A DNA stretch of 64,000 nucleotides from Bog-473 sp963817735 (GCA_963817735.1 CAWFPP010000009.1:62001-126000), one strand, 5' to 3'; counted from the first letter of the stretch, positions 27,837-36,977 are shown. Translations and numbers: made by a program. Notes: generated by a model not told the origin, from the sequence alone.

Positions 27837-28760
27837 GTGAGCGACGACTCCGTCCGCGGCCGCCGCGCCACCACCAAATACCTGACCTACCGCGGCCTCG
27901 CCGCCGGCATGGGCCACATCCCCGAGCCGCTGGCCCAGGGCATCGCCCGCGGGGTGGCCCGCGTCATGGCCCTGCGGGGCGGTCCCGCGCTGGCCATGAA
28001 CGAGCGCCACATGCGGCGCGTCCTGGCCAGCGAATACGAAGGCGTCGAGCCCGACCCGGCGCTCGTCCGGCGCTGGAGCAAGCGCACCTTCGACTCCTAC
28101 GCGCGTTACTGGTGTGACGGTGCCCGCCTGCCGTATGAGAGCGAGGCCGGGGTGCGTGCCCGCTGGCAGCTCCTGGCGGGGGACGAGCACCTGCGCGCCG
28201 CCATGGACCGGGGCCGGGGCGTCGTGATGGCACTGCCCCACGTCGGGAGCTGGGAGTGGGGTGGCTACTGGCTGGGGCTCGAGGGCATGCCGATGACGGC
28301 CGTGGTGGAGCGCCTCGAGCCCGAGGAGCTCTTCGAGTGGTTCGTCCGGCAACGGGCCGCCATGGGACTGACGGCCGTGGCCCTCGGCGAGGGCTCGAGC
28401 TCGGCGCTGCTGCGTGCCCTCAAGGTCAAGCAGATAGCCGGGCTCGTCAGTGACCGGGATCTGGTGGGGAACGGGGTCGAGGTCGAGTTCTTCGGGGAGA
28501 AAACGACGTTGCCGGCCGGCGCCGCCACCTTGGCGCTGCGCACGGGGGCGCCGTTGCTTCCCGTCGTCGTCTACTCGGGCCCCGGCAATTGGCACACCGG
28601 CATCGTGCACCCACCGCTCGACACCTCCCGTCAGGGCAGGATGCGCGAGGACATCGTGCGGGTGACCCAGGACCTGGCGACGACCTTCGAGCACGACATC
28701 CGCGCCCGTCCCGAGCAGTGGCACCTCTACCAGCCGAACTGGCCGAGCGACCCCCGATGA
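27837..28760 (+). CDS. patA: PI-mannoside acyltransferase (LpxL/HtrB-like)
   Basis: 307 residues. The catalytic H-x4-E/D motif is visible in ALPHVGSWEWGGYW, and GLVSDRDLVGNGVEVEFFG with LPAGAATLALRTGAPLLPVV are the remaining blocks of the lysophospholipid acyltransferase family. By position between pgsA and pimA it should acylate the mannose of PIM1/PIM2 on the inner leaflet. Its stop overlaps the pimA start (ATGA). GTG start 23 bases after pgsA. Substrate is inferred from synteny. Confidence 0.88.
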   Translation: MSDDSVRGRRATTKYLTYRGLAAGMGHIPEPLAQGIARGVARVMALRGGPALAMNERHMRRVLASEYEGVEPDPALVRRWSKRTFDSYARYWCDGARLPYESEAGVRARWQLLAGDEHLRAAMDRGRGVVMALPHVGSWEWGGYWLGLEGMPMTAVVERLEPEELFEWFVRQRAAMGLTAVALGEGSSSALLRALKVKQIAGLVSDRDLVGNGVEVEFFGEKTTLPAGAATLALRTGAPLLPVVVYSGPGNWHTGIVHPPLDTSRQGRMREDIVRVTQDLATTFEHDIRARPEQWHLYQPNWPSDPR

Positions 28761-29857
28761 GGATCGCCATGCTGTCGCCGTACGCCCTCGGGAGCGTCGG
28801 TGGTGTGCAGGGGCAGGTCACCGGGTTGGCCCGGGCGCTGCGGGCGCAGGGCCACCAGGTGACCGTGGTCGCGCCGGGGGACCCCGACACGGTGCCCGAC
28901 TCGGTGGGGGACCACTACGTCATCGGCAAGCCGACCGGGCTGCGCTCCAACGGATCGGTGGCCCCCGTGGCGCCGTGGCCGATGGCGGCGGCCCGGGCCG
29001 AGCGCTTCGTCCGCCGCGGCGGCTTCGACGTCGTGCACGTCCACGAGCCCCTCGCTCCGGTGGCCGCCTACGGGCTGGTGCTCAGCGCGCCGCTGCCGAT
29101 GGTCGGCACGTACCACCGCGCCGGGGTCAGCCGCTTGGTCCGTCCCTTGCACGGGCTGACCCAACTGGTCGGGCGCCGGATGCAGATCCGTGTGGCCGTC
29201 TCCGAAGCAGCCCGCGAGACGGGCCGACGGGAGGGCGGCGGCGAGTTCGAGGTGCTGTTCAACGGGGTCGAGATGGACCGGTTCGAGTCGGCGCAACCGC
29301 TGCGGGATGCCCAGGGCCGCCCCACCGTCCTGTTCCTCGGCCGCCACGAACCGCGCAAGGGGCTGCAGGTCCTGCTCGACGCCTTCCCCAGGGTGGAGGG
29401 GCCGGCGGTCTTGTGGGTGGCCGGCGACGGCCCCGGCACCGAGGTTCGGCGCCGGCGCCAACTGGCCTCGGACCGGGTCCAGTGGCTGGGCGTGCTCAGT
29501 GACGACGAAGTGGCGTCCCGGCTCGCCGGGGCCGACGTGCTGTGCGCGCCGTCGTTGCAGGGCGAGTCCTTCGGCATGGTGGTGCTCGAAGGGATGGCGT
29601 CCGGCTGCGCGGTGGTGGCCTCCGACATCGAGGGCTACCGCATGGCGGCGGGCGGCCACGCCACGCTGGTGCCGCCCGGCGACGCCGCCGCTCTGGCTCG
29701 TGCCCTCGACGGCGTGCTGGCTGACGGGGCGGGCGCGTCGGAGCGGGCCCGGAAGGAAGCGACCGAGTACGCCCGGGCCTGGTCGATGGACACCCTGGCC
29801 GAGCGCTACCTCGACATCTACGGGCGCGCCATCGGGGCCTTTCGCTCCACGCCCTGA
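28757..29857 (+). CDS. pimA: Phosphatidylinositol alpha-mannosyltransferase (GT4)
   Basis: 366 residues. The N-terminal domain begins MRIAMLSPYALGSVGGVQGQ with the glycine loop that holds the GDP-mannose phosphates; GTYHRAG and VAVSEAARE close the domain. The C-terminal Rossmann domain carries FLGRHEPRKGLQ (Arg and Lys contacting the donor) and the E-x7-E motif in GESFGMVVLEGMASG. It adds the first mannose to PI at the cytoplasmic face. Four-base overlap with patA. Length and motifs match mycobacterial PimA. Confidence 0.92.
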   Translation: MRIAMLSPYALGSVGGVQGQVTGLARALRAQGHQVTVVAPGDPDTVPDSVGDHYVIGKPTGLRSNGSVAPVAPWPMAAARAERFVRRGGFDVVHVHEPLAPVAAYGLVLSAPLPMVGTYHRAGVSRLVRPLHGLTQLVGRRMQIRVAVSEAARETGRREGGGEFEVLFNGVEMDRFESAQPLRDAQGRPTVLFLGRHEPRKGLQVLLDAFPRVEGPAVLWVAGDGPGTEVRRRRQLASDRVQWLGVLSDDEVASRLAGADVLCAPSLQGESFGMVVLEGMASGCAVVASDIEGYRMAAGGHATLVPPGDAAALARALDGVLADGAGASERARKEATEYARAWSMDTLAERYLDIYGRAIGAFRSTP

Positions 29858-29927
29858 CACCGTCGCGACCGACCTGGTCCGGTGGGGCCGGGGCCGGTGA
29901 GTCACAGGTCGTAGGCTGCTGGGCCTC

Positions 29928-31119
29928 ATGGTCGATCAACAAGAGGGTTCGGGGGCGCCCGGCGGCGGCCGCTCCGGCGGCGGAAGCGGCGGTAGCACTG
30001 GCGGCGGCTCCGGCGGCGGGAGTGGTGGTGGTGGCGCTGGTGGTGGCGGCACGAACAGCGGCGCCAACCGCAACCGCAACAGGAACCGCAACCGCAACCG
30101 CAGCCGCTCGTCCGGCAACAGCCCCAACGCGCGGTCGCGGCTCGAACGGGCAACGCAAGGGCCAGGGGAGTGGCGGTCAGGGAGACGGACGTCAGGGATC
30201 GGGCAAGGGCGGCGGCCAGCGGCCCCCGTCCCGTTCGGGCTCGCGGCCACGCACCGCGCCGGCCCGGTCCGCCGTCGCGCTGGCGCCACCCCCACCCCTC
30301 GAGCCTCTGCAGGTTCTGCCCACCCTCGGCGCGCCGCAGATCTTCCCGGCGGAGGTGGCGGCCAACCGCCGCCGCGTCCTCGCCCTGTGCGCGGTGGCCG
30401 CCCTACTCCCCGCGCTGTTGCTCGGCGCGCTGGTGTGGGTGGCCCTCTCCGTCATCGCCGGCGTCGTGGTGTTCGTGGTCGCCGGCGCCGCGGTGATGTA
30501 CGCGGTGTGGCGACTCGCCCCGTCGGTCGCCCTCAAGCGCATCGGCGCGGTGCCGATCGACGAGCAGGACGAGACCCGGCTCTGGAATGTGACCGAGGGC
30601 CTCTGTGCCACGTTCGGGCTGAGCATGCCGTCGCTCTACGTCCTCGAGGACGACGTGCCCAACGCGTGCGCCCTCGGCCGCGACGCCCGGCGCTCCGTCG
30701 TTGTGGTGACCACAGGGCTGCTGCGCCGGCTCGACCCGATTGAGCTCGAGGGCGTCGTCGCCCACGAGCTGGCGCACGTGAAGCGGGGCGACAACGGCGT
30801 GTCGTGCATCGGCATCACGCTCGGGCGGATCTTCGGCGGTGCGTCCACGTTGCGGCGCTGCGTGGGGGAGAGCCGCGAGTACCGGGCGGACGTCGTCGGC
30901 GCCTCGGCCGTCCGCTTCCCCCGCGGCCTGCTCGGTGCGCTGCGGACGATGATGGGCGCCCCCGCCCCGGCGGAAGGCTCGTTCTTCGCCTCCCCGGCCC
31001 GGTTCGGCCCCACCCGCTGGGTGTGGATCGACCCCTCCGTGGGACACCGTGACGATCTCCTCGAGCCCGGGGATCTCGATGCCACCTCGGTGCGGGCCGC
31101 CGCGCTGAGCGAGTGGTGA
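29928..31119 (+). CDS. HtpX-like M48 membrane metalloprotease with Gly- and Asn/Arg-rich N-terminus (frameshifted)
   Basis: The protease core has two membrane helices (about ALCAVAALLPALLLGALVWV and the next) and the zinc site HELAH in VVAHELAHVKRGD, with the third ligand Glu in ESREYRADVVGA. HtpX-type enzymes clear damaged membrane proteins. The N-terminus from the ATG at 29928 is a Gly/Ser repeat followed by an NRNRNR tract and, after a one-base shift near 30127-30135, a Gln/Gly/Lys/Arg-rich segment. The low-complexity character continues across the shift, so I read one protein. TAGGCT lies 10 nt before the ATG. The basic tract might bind nucleic acid or phospholipid head groups; that is a guess. 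Confidence 0.75.
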
Positions 31120-31142
31120 GAAGGGGCGGCCGGCCGGCCTCG

Positions 31143-31148
31143 TAGACT
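31143..31148 (+). promoter_or_regulatory. -10 element (TAGACT) for a leaderless pdxS transcript
   Basis: TAGACT ends 6 nt before the pdxS ATG, placing the expected start of transcription at the start codon. GGAG also lies 2 nt before ATG, too close to be a good ribosome-binding site. Confidence 0.5.
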
Positions 31149-31154
31149 GGAGTA

Positions 31155-32030
31155 ATGACAACCGGGACCTTCACCGTCAAGCGGGGGTTGGCCGACATGC
31201 TGCGGGGTGGCGTCGTCATGGACGTGGTCAACGCCGAGCAGGCCAAAATCGCCGAGGACGCCGGTGCGGTCTCGGTCATGGCGCTCGAGCGCGTGCCGTC
31301 GGACATCCGGCGCGACGGAGGCGTGGCCCGCATGAGCGACCCGCTACTGATCGAGGGGATCATCGAGGCCGTCACGATCCCGGTCATGGCCAAGGCGCGC
31401 ATCGGCCACTTCGCCGAGGCGCAGGTGCTGCAGTCGCTCGGCGTCGACTTCATCGACGAGTCCGAGGTGCTGACGCCGGCCGACGAGGCGTACCACATCG
31501 ACAAGTGGCCCTTCACGGTCCCCTTCGTGTGCGGCGCCACCAATCTGGGCGAGGCGTTGCGCCGCATTTCGGAGGGCGCCGCCATGATCCGCTCCAAGGG
31601 TGAGGCCGGGACCGGCAACATCGTGGAGGCGGTGCGCCATCTGCGGTCCATCCTGGGCACCATCCGCGCCTTGACCCAGGCAGACAGCGCCGAGCTCTAC
31701 GGCTGGGCCAAGGAGCTCGGCGCGCCGATCGCATTGGTCCAGGAGATCGCCGCCACAGGGAAGCTGCCCGTGCCGCTGTTCTGCGCCGGCGGCATCGCCA
31801 CGCCCTCGGACGCCGCGCTCGTGATGCAGCTGGGGGCCGAGGCCGTCTTCGTCGGATCGGGGATCTTCAAGTCGTCGGACCCCGCCCGGATGGCCTCGGC
31901 CATCGTCGAGGCCACGGCCCATTTCACCGACGCCGAGCACGTGGCCAAGGTGTCGCGCGGCCTCGGCGAGGCGATGCGGGGTCTCGAGGCGTCGCAGTAC
32001 GGCGAGCATCTCGCCGACCGGGGGTGGTAG
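31155..32030 (+). CDS. pdxS: Pyridoxal 5'-phosphate synthase, PdxS (lyase) subunit
   Basis: 291 residues, nearly invariant family. ALERVPSDIRRDGGVARMSDP, the active Lys in MAKARIGH, and the GEAGTGN loop are clear. With PdxT it makes PLP from ribose 5-phosphate, glyceraldehyde 3-phosphate and glutamine-derived ammonia in a dodecamer. pdxT overlaps the 3' end by seven bases, giving coupled synthesis of the partner. This gene follows pimA in related genomes too. Confidence 0.97.
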   Translation: MTTGTFTVKRGLADMLRGGVVMDVVNAEQAKIAEDAGAVSVMALERVPSDIRRDGGVARMSDPLLIEGIIEAVTIPVMAKARIGHFAEAQVLQSLGVDFIDESEVLTPADEAYHIDKWPFTVPFVCGATNLGEALRRISEGAAMIRSKGEAGTGNIVEAVRHLRSILGTIRALTQADSAELYGWAKELGAPIALVQEIAATGKLPVPLFCAGGIATPSDAALVMQLGAEAVFVGSGIFKSSDPARMASAIVEATAHFTDAEHVAKVSRGLGEAMRGLEASQYGEHLADRGW

Positions 32031-32641
32031 TCGGGGTCCTCGACCTGCAGGGGGACGTGCGCGAGCACCTGGTCGCACTGGCCGAGGTGGGGTGCGACGC
32101 CCGGCTGGTCAAGTGGCCCGGCGACCTGCACGGGCTCTCCGGCCTGGTGCTGCCCGGCGGCGAGTCGACCACGTTGTCCATGCTGCTCGAGTCGACCGGC
32201 CTGTTCGAGGCGATCGCGACACGGATCGGCGACGCCGAGCACCCGCTCGCTCTCCTCGGAACTTGTGCCGGACTCGTCCTGGTGTCCCGGGAGGTCCTCG
32301 ACGGGCGCCCGGACCAGCGCAGCTTCGGCGTCCTCGACGCCGTCGTCCGCCGCAACGGCTACGGGCGCCAGAGGCAGTCCTTCGAAGCCGACATCGCGTT
32401 CGGGTCGGGTGAGGGCCCACCCCTGCCCACCGTCTTCATCCGGGCCCCGCTGCTCGTCTCGGTCGGTGACGCGGTCGACGTCCTGGCCACCCTGGACGGC
32501 GTGCCCGTCGTGGTGCGCCAGGGCTCGGTGCTGGCGTCGTCCTTCCACCCCGAGCTCACGCCGGACCGCCGCATCCACCGGATGTTCGCCGACATGTGCG
32601 GGCGAGACGTCCGCCGGGACCCGTGCGCCGCTACATCCTGA
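32024..32641 (+). CDS. pdxT: Pyridoxal 5'-phosphate synthase, PdxT (glutaminase) subunit
   Basis: 205 residues. VGVLDLQGDVREH opens the class I glutamine amidotransferase fold; the nucleophile Cys is in LLGTCAGLVLVS, the oxyanion segment in LPGGESTT and the His-Glu pair in SSFHPELT. It hydrolyses glutamine and channels ammonia to PdxS. GTG start inside the pdxS end. The tail after DMCGRDV overlaps the next gene by 19 bases. Confidence 0.95.
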   Translation: MVVGVLDLQGDVREHLVALAEVGCDARLVKWPGDLHGLSGLVLPGGESTTLSMLLESTGLFEAIATRIGDAEHPLALLGTCAGLVLVSREVLDGRPDQRSFGVLDAVVRRNGYGRQRQSFEADIAFGSGEGPPLPTVFIRAPLLVSVGDAVDVLATLDGVPVVVRQGSVLASSFHPELTPDRRIHRMFADMCGRDVRRDPCAATS

Positions 32642-33486
32642 GCGTCACCTGCCCGGACCGGGTCGGCATCGTCGCTGCCGTCACAGGGCTGCTGGCCGGC
32701 CACGGCGGGTCCGTGCTGCAGGCGGCGCAGCACGGCGATCTCGATTCCGGCCTGTTCTTCCTCCGCATCGAGGTCGTGGCCGGGTCACTCCCCACGGGCT
32801 TCGGGCCGGCCGAGCTGGCCGCGGCCATCGAGCCGGTGGCGGAGGAGTTCGACATGCGATGGCGCGTGAGCGACACCGACGCGCCCAAGCGAGTGGTGTT
32901 CCTCGCCAGCAAGGAGGACCACTGCATCGCCGATCTCCTCTACCGCTGGCGCGCCGGCGAGCTCGAGTGCGACGTCCCCTGCGTGATCTCCAACCACGGC
33001 GACCTGAGGGACCTGGTCGAGTGGCACGGGATCCCGTTCCACCTGGTACCCGTCGGGACGGAGCAGGCGGCCAAGGAGCGGGCGTTTGCGCAGATGGAGG
33101 GGATCCTCCAAGAGGTACGGGCCGACGTCGTCGTCCTCGCCCGCTACATGCAGATCCTGCCGGCGTCCTTCTGCGCCGGCCGCGAGGGCCGCATCATCAA
33201 CATCCACCACTCGTTCCTGCCGTCCTTCGCCGGTGCCCGCCCCTACCACCAGGCGTTCGCCCGTGGGGTGAAGCTCATCGGCGCCACCTGCCACTACGTC
33301 ACGGCCGAGCTCGACGAGGGCCCCATCATCGAGCAGGACACCCGGCGCATCGATCACGGCGACACAGTCGAGGAGTTGCGGCGGGTGGGCCGCGACGTCG
33401 AGCGGACCGTGCTGGCGCGCGGGCTGCGCTGGCACCTGCAGGACCGCATCCTGCTCAACGGTCACAAGACAGTCGTCTTCCCCTGA
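32623..33486 (+). CDS. purU: Formyltetrahydrofolate deformylase
   Basis: 287 residues from the GTG at 32623, which gives the usual RRYILSVTCPDRVGIVAAV start; an earlier in-frame GTG at 32596 is possible. The N-terminal ACT domain (about 1-85) senses the one-carbon or methionine state, and the hydrolase domain holds ISNH, HHSFLPSFAGARPYHQA and the catalytic Asp in AELDEGPI. It releases formate from 10-formyl-THF for purine synthesis and C1 balance. It overlaps pdxT and ends the block. Confidence 0.93.
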   Translation: MRRYILSVTCPDRVGIVAAVTGLLAGHGGSVLQAAQHGDLDSGLFFLRIEVVAGSLPTGFGPAELAAAIEPVAEEFDMRWRVSDTDAPKRVVFLASKEDHCIADLLYRWRAGELECDVPCVISNHGDLRDLVEWHGIPFHLVPVGTEQAAKERAFAQMEGILQEVRADVVVLARYMQILPASFCAGREGRIINIHHSFLPSFAGARPYHQAFARGVKLIGATCHYVTAELDEGPIIEQDTRRIDHGDTVEELRRVGRDVERTVLARGLRWHLQDRILLNGHKTVVFP

Positions 33487-33489
33487 CTC

Positions 33490-34167
33490 CTAGCGCCCGA
33501 GCCGCGCCACCAGCGCGGCGATCCGGTTGCTCACGACCGCGTCCACGCCGGCCTCGAGCACCTGCGTCATGTCCTCGGGGGAGTCGACGGTCCAGGTCGA
33601 CACGCGCCGGCCGGCGCGGTGCACCGCCGCCACCCCCTCGGGACTCAGCACCCCGGACCACGGGTTCCAGTACTCGGCCCCCAACTCGCGCAGGAGGGCC
33701 AGAGGTGGCTCGGGGCCGTCCATCCACGTGAGCCCGATGCGCGCGTCGGCCGACAATGCCCGCAGCTGCTGCAGGGCGGCCACGTTGCCGGTGACGAAGA
33801 GACAGCGCGCCAGGGCCCCGGCTGCCCGCACCGCCTCGAGGCCGCCCTGCACCACCTCGCGCCGGGTGAAGTCGATCATCAGGGGCAGCGCCACCGCGTC
33901 GAGCACCTGGGACAGCGTGGGGATGCGGACGTCGCCCGCTCCGAGCGCCGCCACCTCGGCCAGGTCGACGTCGCCGAGGGCCACGGCAAGTCCCCACAGG
34001 CGTTCGAGCGACTGGTCGTGCAGGACGACGATGGCGCCGTCGCGGGTGCGGCGCAGATCGATCTCCACCATGTCCGCGCCCAGGGACACCGCGGCGGCGA
34101 AGGCGGGCAGCGTGTTCTCCCGGTGCTCGACCGGCTCGCCCCGGTGGGCGATGGCGACGACGCGCAC
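33490..34167 (-). CDS. Glycerophosphodiester phosphodiesterase
   Basis: 225 residues. The TIM-barrel signature reads AIAHRGEP, ENTLPAFAAAVSLGADMVEIDLRRTRDG and VLHDQSLERL, providing the catalytic His pair and calcium-binding acids. It cleaves deacylated phospholipids to glycerol 3-phosphate and alcohol. No signal peptide, so it acts in the cytoplasm. The GTG at 34167 is chosen since the longer frame would run through the end of the SGNH gene. Convergent with purU, stops 3 bp apart. Confidence 0.9.
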   Translation of the reverse strand: MRVVAIAHRGEPVEHRENTLPAFAAAVSLGADMVEIDLRRTRDGAIVVLHDQSLERLWGLAVALGDVDLAEVAALGAGDVRIPTLSQVLDAVALPLMIDFTRREVVQGGLEAVRAAGALARCLFVTGNVAALQQLRALSADARIGLTWMDGPEPPLALLRELGAEYWNPWSGVLSPEGVAAVHRAGRRVSTWTVDSPEDMTQVLEAGVDAVVSNRIAALVARLGR

Positions 34168-34195
34168 GTGTCCGCGGGCCGGCGCCGTCGCGCGC

Positions 34196-35825
34196 TCAGG
34201 CGGTGCCGGCGTAGACGGCGCCCGCCACGTTGGCGATGATCTGGTTGAGAGCGGGCTCAATGAGGGTGTCCACCGCGGCCGAGGTGATGTGGACGCCGTC
34301 CGAGCCCCGCGCCACGATGCCGTCCACCACCGGGGAGTAGGCCCCGCCGGGGTCGAGCACGGTGAAGAGGTCGTCGATCGACACGTAGGAGTACTGGGCG
34401 GCCACCGACTGCACGATCTGGTTGTAGTCGTCCACCAGCGTGGTCGGCGTCCCGTCGGCGAAGTAGGGCGAGGTGGAGAGGATCACGGCGCCACCGTCGG
34501 AGTGGGCGATCTGCACCGCCTGGGCCAGGTTGTCCTGAATGAAGGCGGCATAGGCCGGGTTGGCCAACGTCGTATAGGACCCGTTGAACATCCGGTCCTG
34601 CGTCTCCCAGTAGCCGGTCTGGATCACGGTGACGTCGGGATGGAAGCGGGACACGACCCACTGCAGCTGCGTCGCCCACAGCGCGCAGGCCCCCGGGCTG
34701 ATGTAGACCGACCCCGGGTTGCTCCACGGGATGGTCGGCGCGCCGTCGGTATACCCGCAGCCGGCCGCCGCCCCGTCGTCGACGTCGTAGGGAGGGTTGT
34801 TCTGCCCCACATAGTCGCCCTCGTACAGGGAGAGCGAGTCGCCGGAGAAGGCCACCCGCATGGTGCCCTGGTGGGTGGCCTGCGACCCGAGTGCCTCGTT
34901 GAGGATCGACACAACGGGGGGGATCGGATTCGTCAGCGGCTTGGGGAAGAGCGGTGGGTGGAGCGGCGACTGCGCGCTCCCCGAGAACTGGGCGTCGCCG
35001 TACGGGAAGACGCCGGCGTCTTGCCCGACCAGCCAGTAGCCGTCCCCGTCCTGCGTCGGCGCCATGGCCACGATGGGCTCGCTGAGGTGGATGCCGCCCG
35101 GCGAGCCCCAGAACTGGGCGTCGCCGTAGGTGAAGATGCCACCGTCGGAGGCGACCAGCCAGTAGCCGTTGCCGTCCGCGGTGGACGCCATGCCCACCAC
35201 GGGCTGGTTGAGGTGGATGCCGCCCGTCGAGCCCCAGAACTGGGCGTCGCCGAAGGCGAAGATGCCGCCGTCGGAGGCCACCAGCCAGTAGCCGTTCCCG
35301 TCCGGCGTGGCCGCCATCCCCACGATGGGCTGGTTGAGCGCGGTGCCGCCCGTCGAGCCCCAGAACTGGCGCGTCGCCGAAGGCGAAGATGCCGCCGTCG
35401 GACGCCACGAGCCAGTAGCCGTTCCCGTCCGGCGTGGCCGCCATCCCCACGATGGGCTGGTTGAGCGCGGTGCCGCCCGTCGAGCCCCAGAACTGCGCGC
35501 CGCCGAAGGCGAAGATTCCGCCGTCGGACGCCACGAGCCAGTAGCCGCCGTGAGGATCGGCCGCGGCCCCGACGATCGGCTTGGACAACGGCACTTCGAG
35601 GGTGTCACCGTCGTAGGCGGCGCCCCCGAAGGTCATGACGCCGCCCGCGGCGTCGACGATGGCGTACGAGCTGTCGGTGGCGCCCGGCACGACGGCGGCT
35701 CCGGCGGCAACGGCACGGCCCGCTAGGGACCCGGATCCGGTCACGAGCACGGCGGCGGCCAGGAGCATCGCCACACACACGGCGGCGCGGCGGCTCGCCT
35801 TCGACGACCACGATCCCCCGCGCAT
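34196..35825 (-). CDS. Secreted SGNH hydrolase with six YWLVASDGGIF repeats (frameshifted)
   Basis: About 540 residues. A signal peptide (AAVCVAMLLAAAVLVTGSGS) is followed by one diverged and five close 42-residue repeats with the pattern YWLVASDGGIFxFGDAQFWGS, probably a beta-propeller or adhesive module, then an SGNH esterase/acyltransferase domain: AFSGDSLSLYEGD (block I Ser) and SDGVHIT (Asp-x2-His). The frame breaks at 35369-35372 inside a repeat, where CTGGCGCGTCG stands for CTGGGCGTCG of the other copies; the copy is 127 bp instead of 126. It would act on an extracellular ester of unknown nature. Confidence 0.78.
34983..35613 (-). repeat. Tandem 126-bp coding repeat array in the SGNH protein
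   Basis: The landmark cAGAACTGG recurs at 34983, 35109, 35235, 35361 and 35488, giving spacings of 126, 126, 126 and 127 bp. Units are nearly identical at the DNA level in the middle of the array and diverge at the ends, a sign of recent expansion or conversion. The 127-bp unit causes the frameshift. Confidence 0.9.
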
Positions 35826-35861
35826 GAGCCCGTGATCTTAGGGAGCGGGCGCTGCTCGGTT

Positions 35862-35911
35862 GACGCGCCCCTCAGAGGACGCGCCCGCTCAGAGGACGCG
35901 CCCCCTCAGAG
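35862..35911 (-). repeat. Three tandem 16-17-bp copies with stops in all three frames
   Basis: Units begin GACGCGCCC and end CTCAGAG at 35862-35877, 35878-35894 and 35895-35911. Each carries TGA on the minus strand (35872, 35889 and 35906), one per frame. The one at 35906-35908 ends the radical SAM gene. Confidence 0.8.
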
Positions 35912-36949
35912 GAGGCGCAGCTGCCGGCCGCCCTCGACGGCCCCCGGCCCGGTTCGACCCTCTGCGCCGGCCTCGTCGGACGAACCCGTGCCGCGGTGGC
36001 GGTCACGGCCCGCTACGCCGCAACGCCGCGCCGCCACCCGCACGATCCCCTCGACGCGCCGGCGCTCCTCGTCGGGCTGGTAGCCGCCGCGCCCGAAGCG
36101 CTCCCGGTGCAGGCGGACCAGGTCGGGCCGCACACCCTCGAGCCAACCGAGATAGTGGCCCCGGACGGTGCCGCGCAGGTGCAGCGCCACCCCGGTGATC
36201 GACACCGCCCCGGCGTCGGCGCAGGCCTCGACCACCTCGGTCAGCTGCGCCTCGGAGTCCGACAGTCCCGGGAGCACGGGGGCCACCAGGACACCGCACG
36301 GGATGCCCAGCGCGGTGAGGCGGCGCAGGGCCTCGACGCGCCGGTCGGGCGGGGGCGTGCCGGGCTCTGTCAGCTTCCACACCGACCGGTCGAGGGTGCC
36401 GATGGAGAAGCTCACCCCCACGTCGGTGCGCTCGCAGGCGGCGGCCAGCACCGCGGCGTCGCGCAGGATCAGCGTCGACTTGGTCAGGATGCTGAAGGGG
36501 TTGCGGGCGCCCGAGAGCGTCTCGACGATGCCCCGCGTCAGGTGGTACTTGCCCTCGGCGTGTTGGTAGGGATCGGTGTTGGTGCCCATGGCGATGTGGT
36601 CGCCGTCCCACGCCGCGGCGCGCAGTTCGGCGCGCAGTCGCTCCACCGCGTTGACCTTGACCACGATCTTGCGCTCGAAGTCGGTCCCGATGCCGAGCCC
36701 GAGGTAGTCGTGCGTGGGTCGGGCGAAGCAGTAGACGCAGGCGTGACTGCAGCCTCGATACGGGTTGATCGTGTGGCGGAAGGGCATCGGGCTCTCCGCC
36801 GGCACGGTGTTGATGACGGTGCGGGCGTTGACGTGGAGGAACTCCATCCCGGCGTAGGCCCCCCGGCCCACGTGACGCTCCGCCACGCGCTCGTCGGGGA
36901 ACAAGGTGCCGCCCCCCTCGTTCTCGGCCAGGGCCCAGCGCAAAGCCAT
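35906..36949 (-). CDS. Radical SAM protein of the spore photoproduct lyase-like (Rv2578c) family
   Basis: 347 residues. The 4Fe-4S cluster motif is in GCSHACVYCFARPTHDYL (C-x3-C-x2-C), as in SplB-like proteins; IAMGTNTDPYQHAEGKYHLT and SFSIGTLDRSVWKLTEPGTP are further family blocks. Substrate and reaction are unknown; relation to SplB hints at nucleic-acid repair. A LexA box and a -10 element lie immediately upstream, so it should be SOS-induced. As I recall, the mycobacterial homologue is also reported under LexA control. The ATG at 36949 is 7 nt after the -10, implying leaderless mRNA. Confidence 0.85.
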   Translation of the reverse strand: MALRWALAENEGGGTLFPDERVAERHVGRGAYAGMEFLHVNARTVINTVPAESPMPFRHTINPYRGCSHACVYCFARPTHDYLGLGIGTDFERKIVVKVNAVERLRAELRAAAWDGDHIAMGTNTDPYQHAEGKYHLTRGIVETLSGARNPFSILTKSTLILRDAAVLAAACERTDVGVSFSIGTLDRSVWKLTEPGTPPPDRRVEALRRLTALGIPCGVLVAPVLPGLSDSEAQLTEVVEACADAGAVSITGVALHLRGTVRGHYLGWLEGVRPDLVRLHRERFGRGGYQPDEERRRVEGIVRVAARRCGVAGRDRHRGTGSSDEAGAEGRTGPGAVEGGRQLRLL

Positions 36950-36956
36950 GCGGACT

Positions 36957-36977
36957 ACGATAGCGAACACATGTTCG
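36957..36977 (-). promoter_or_regulatory. LexA box plus -10 element of the radical SAM gene
   Basis: CGAACACATGTTCG (36964-36977) is a perfect CGAAC-N4-GTTCG SOS box. On the minus strand it is followed after one base by TATCGT (36957-36962), a -10 hexamer 7 nt before the ATG. LexA bound here would cover the spacer and block transcription. The same box is about 62 bp upstream of ftsK on the other strand. Confidence 0.85.

Noticed and set aside
29985..30110. Gly/Ser and Asn/Arg repeats as a CRISPR or tandem DNA repeat element
   Set aside because: The repeats are short, in frame with a start codon and explained by low-complexity protein sequence; no spacer structure exists.
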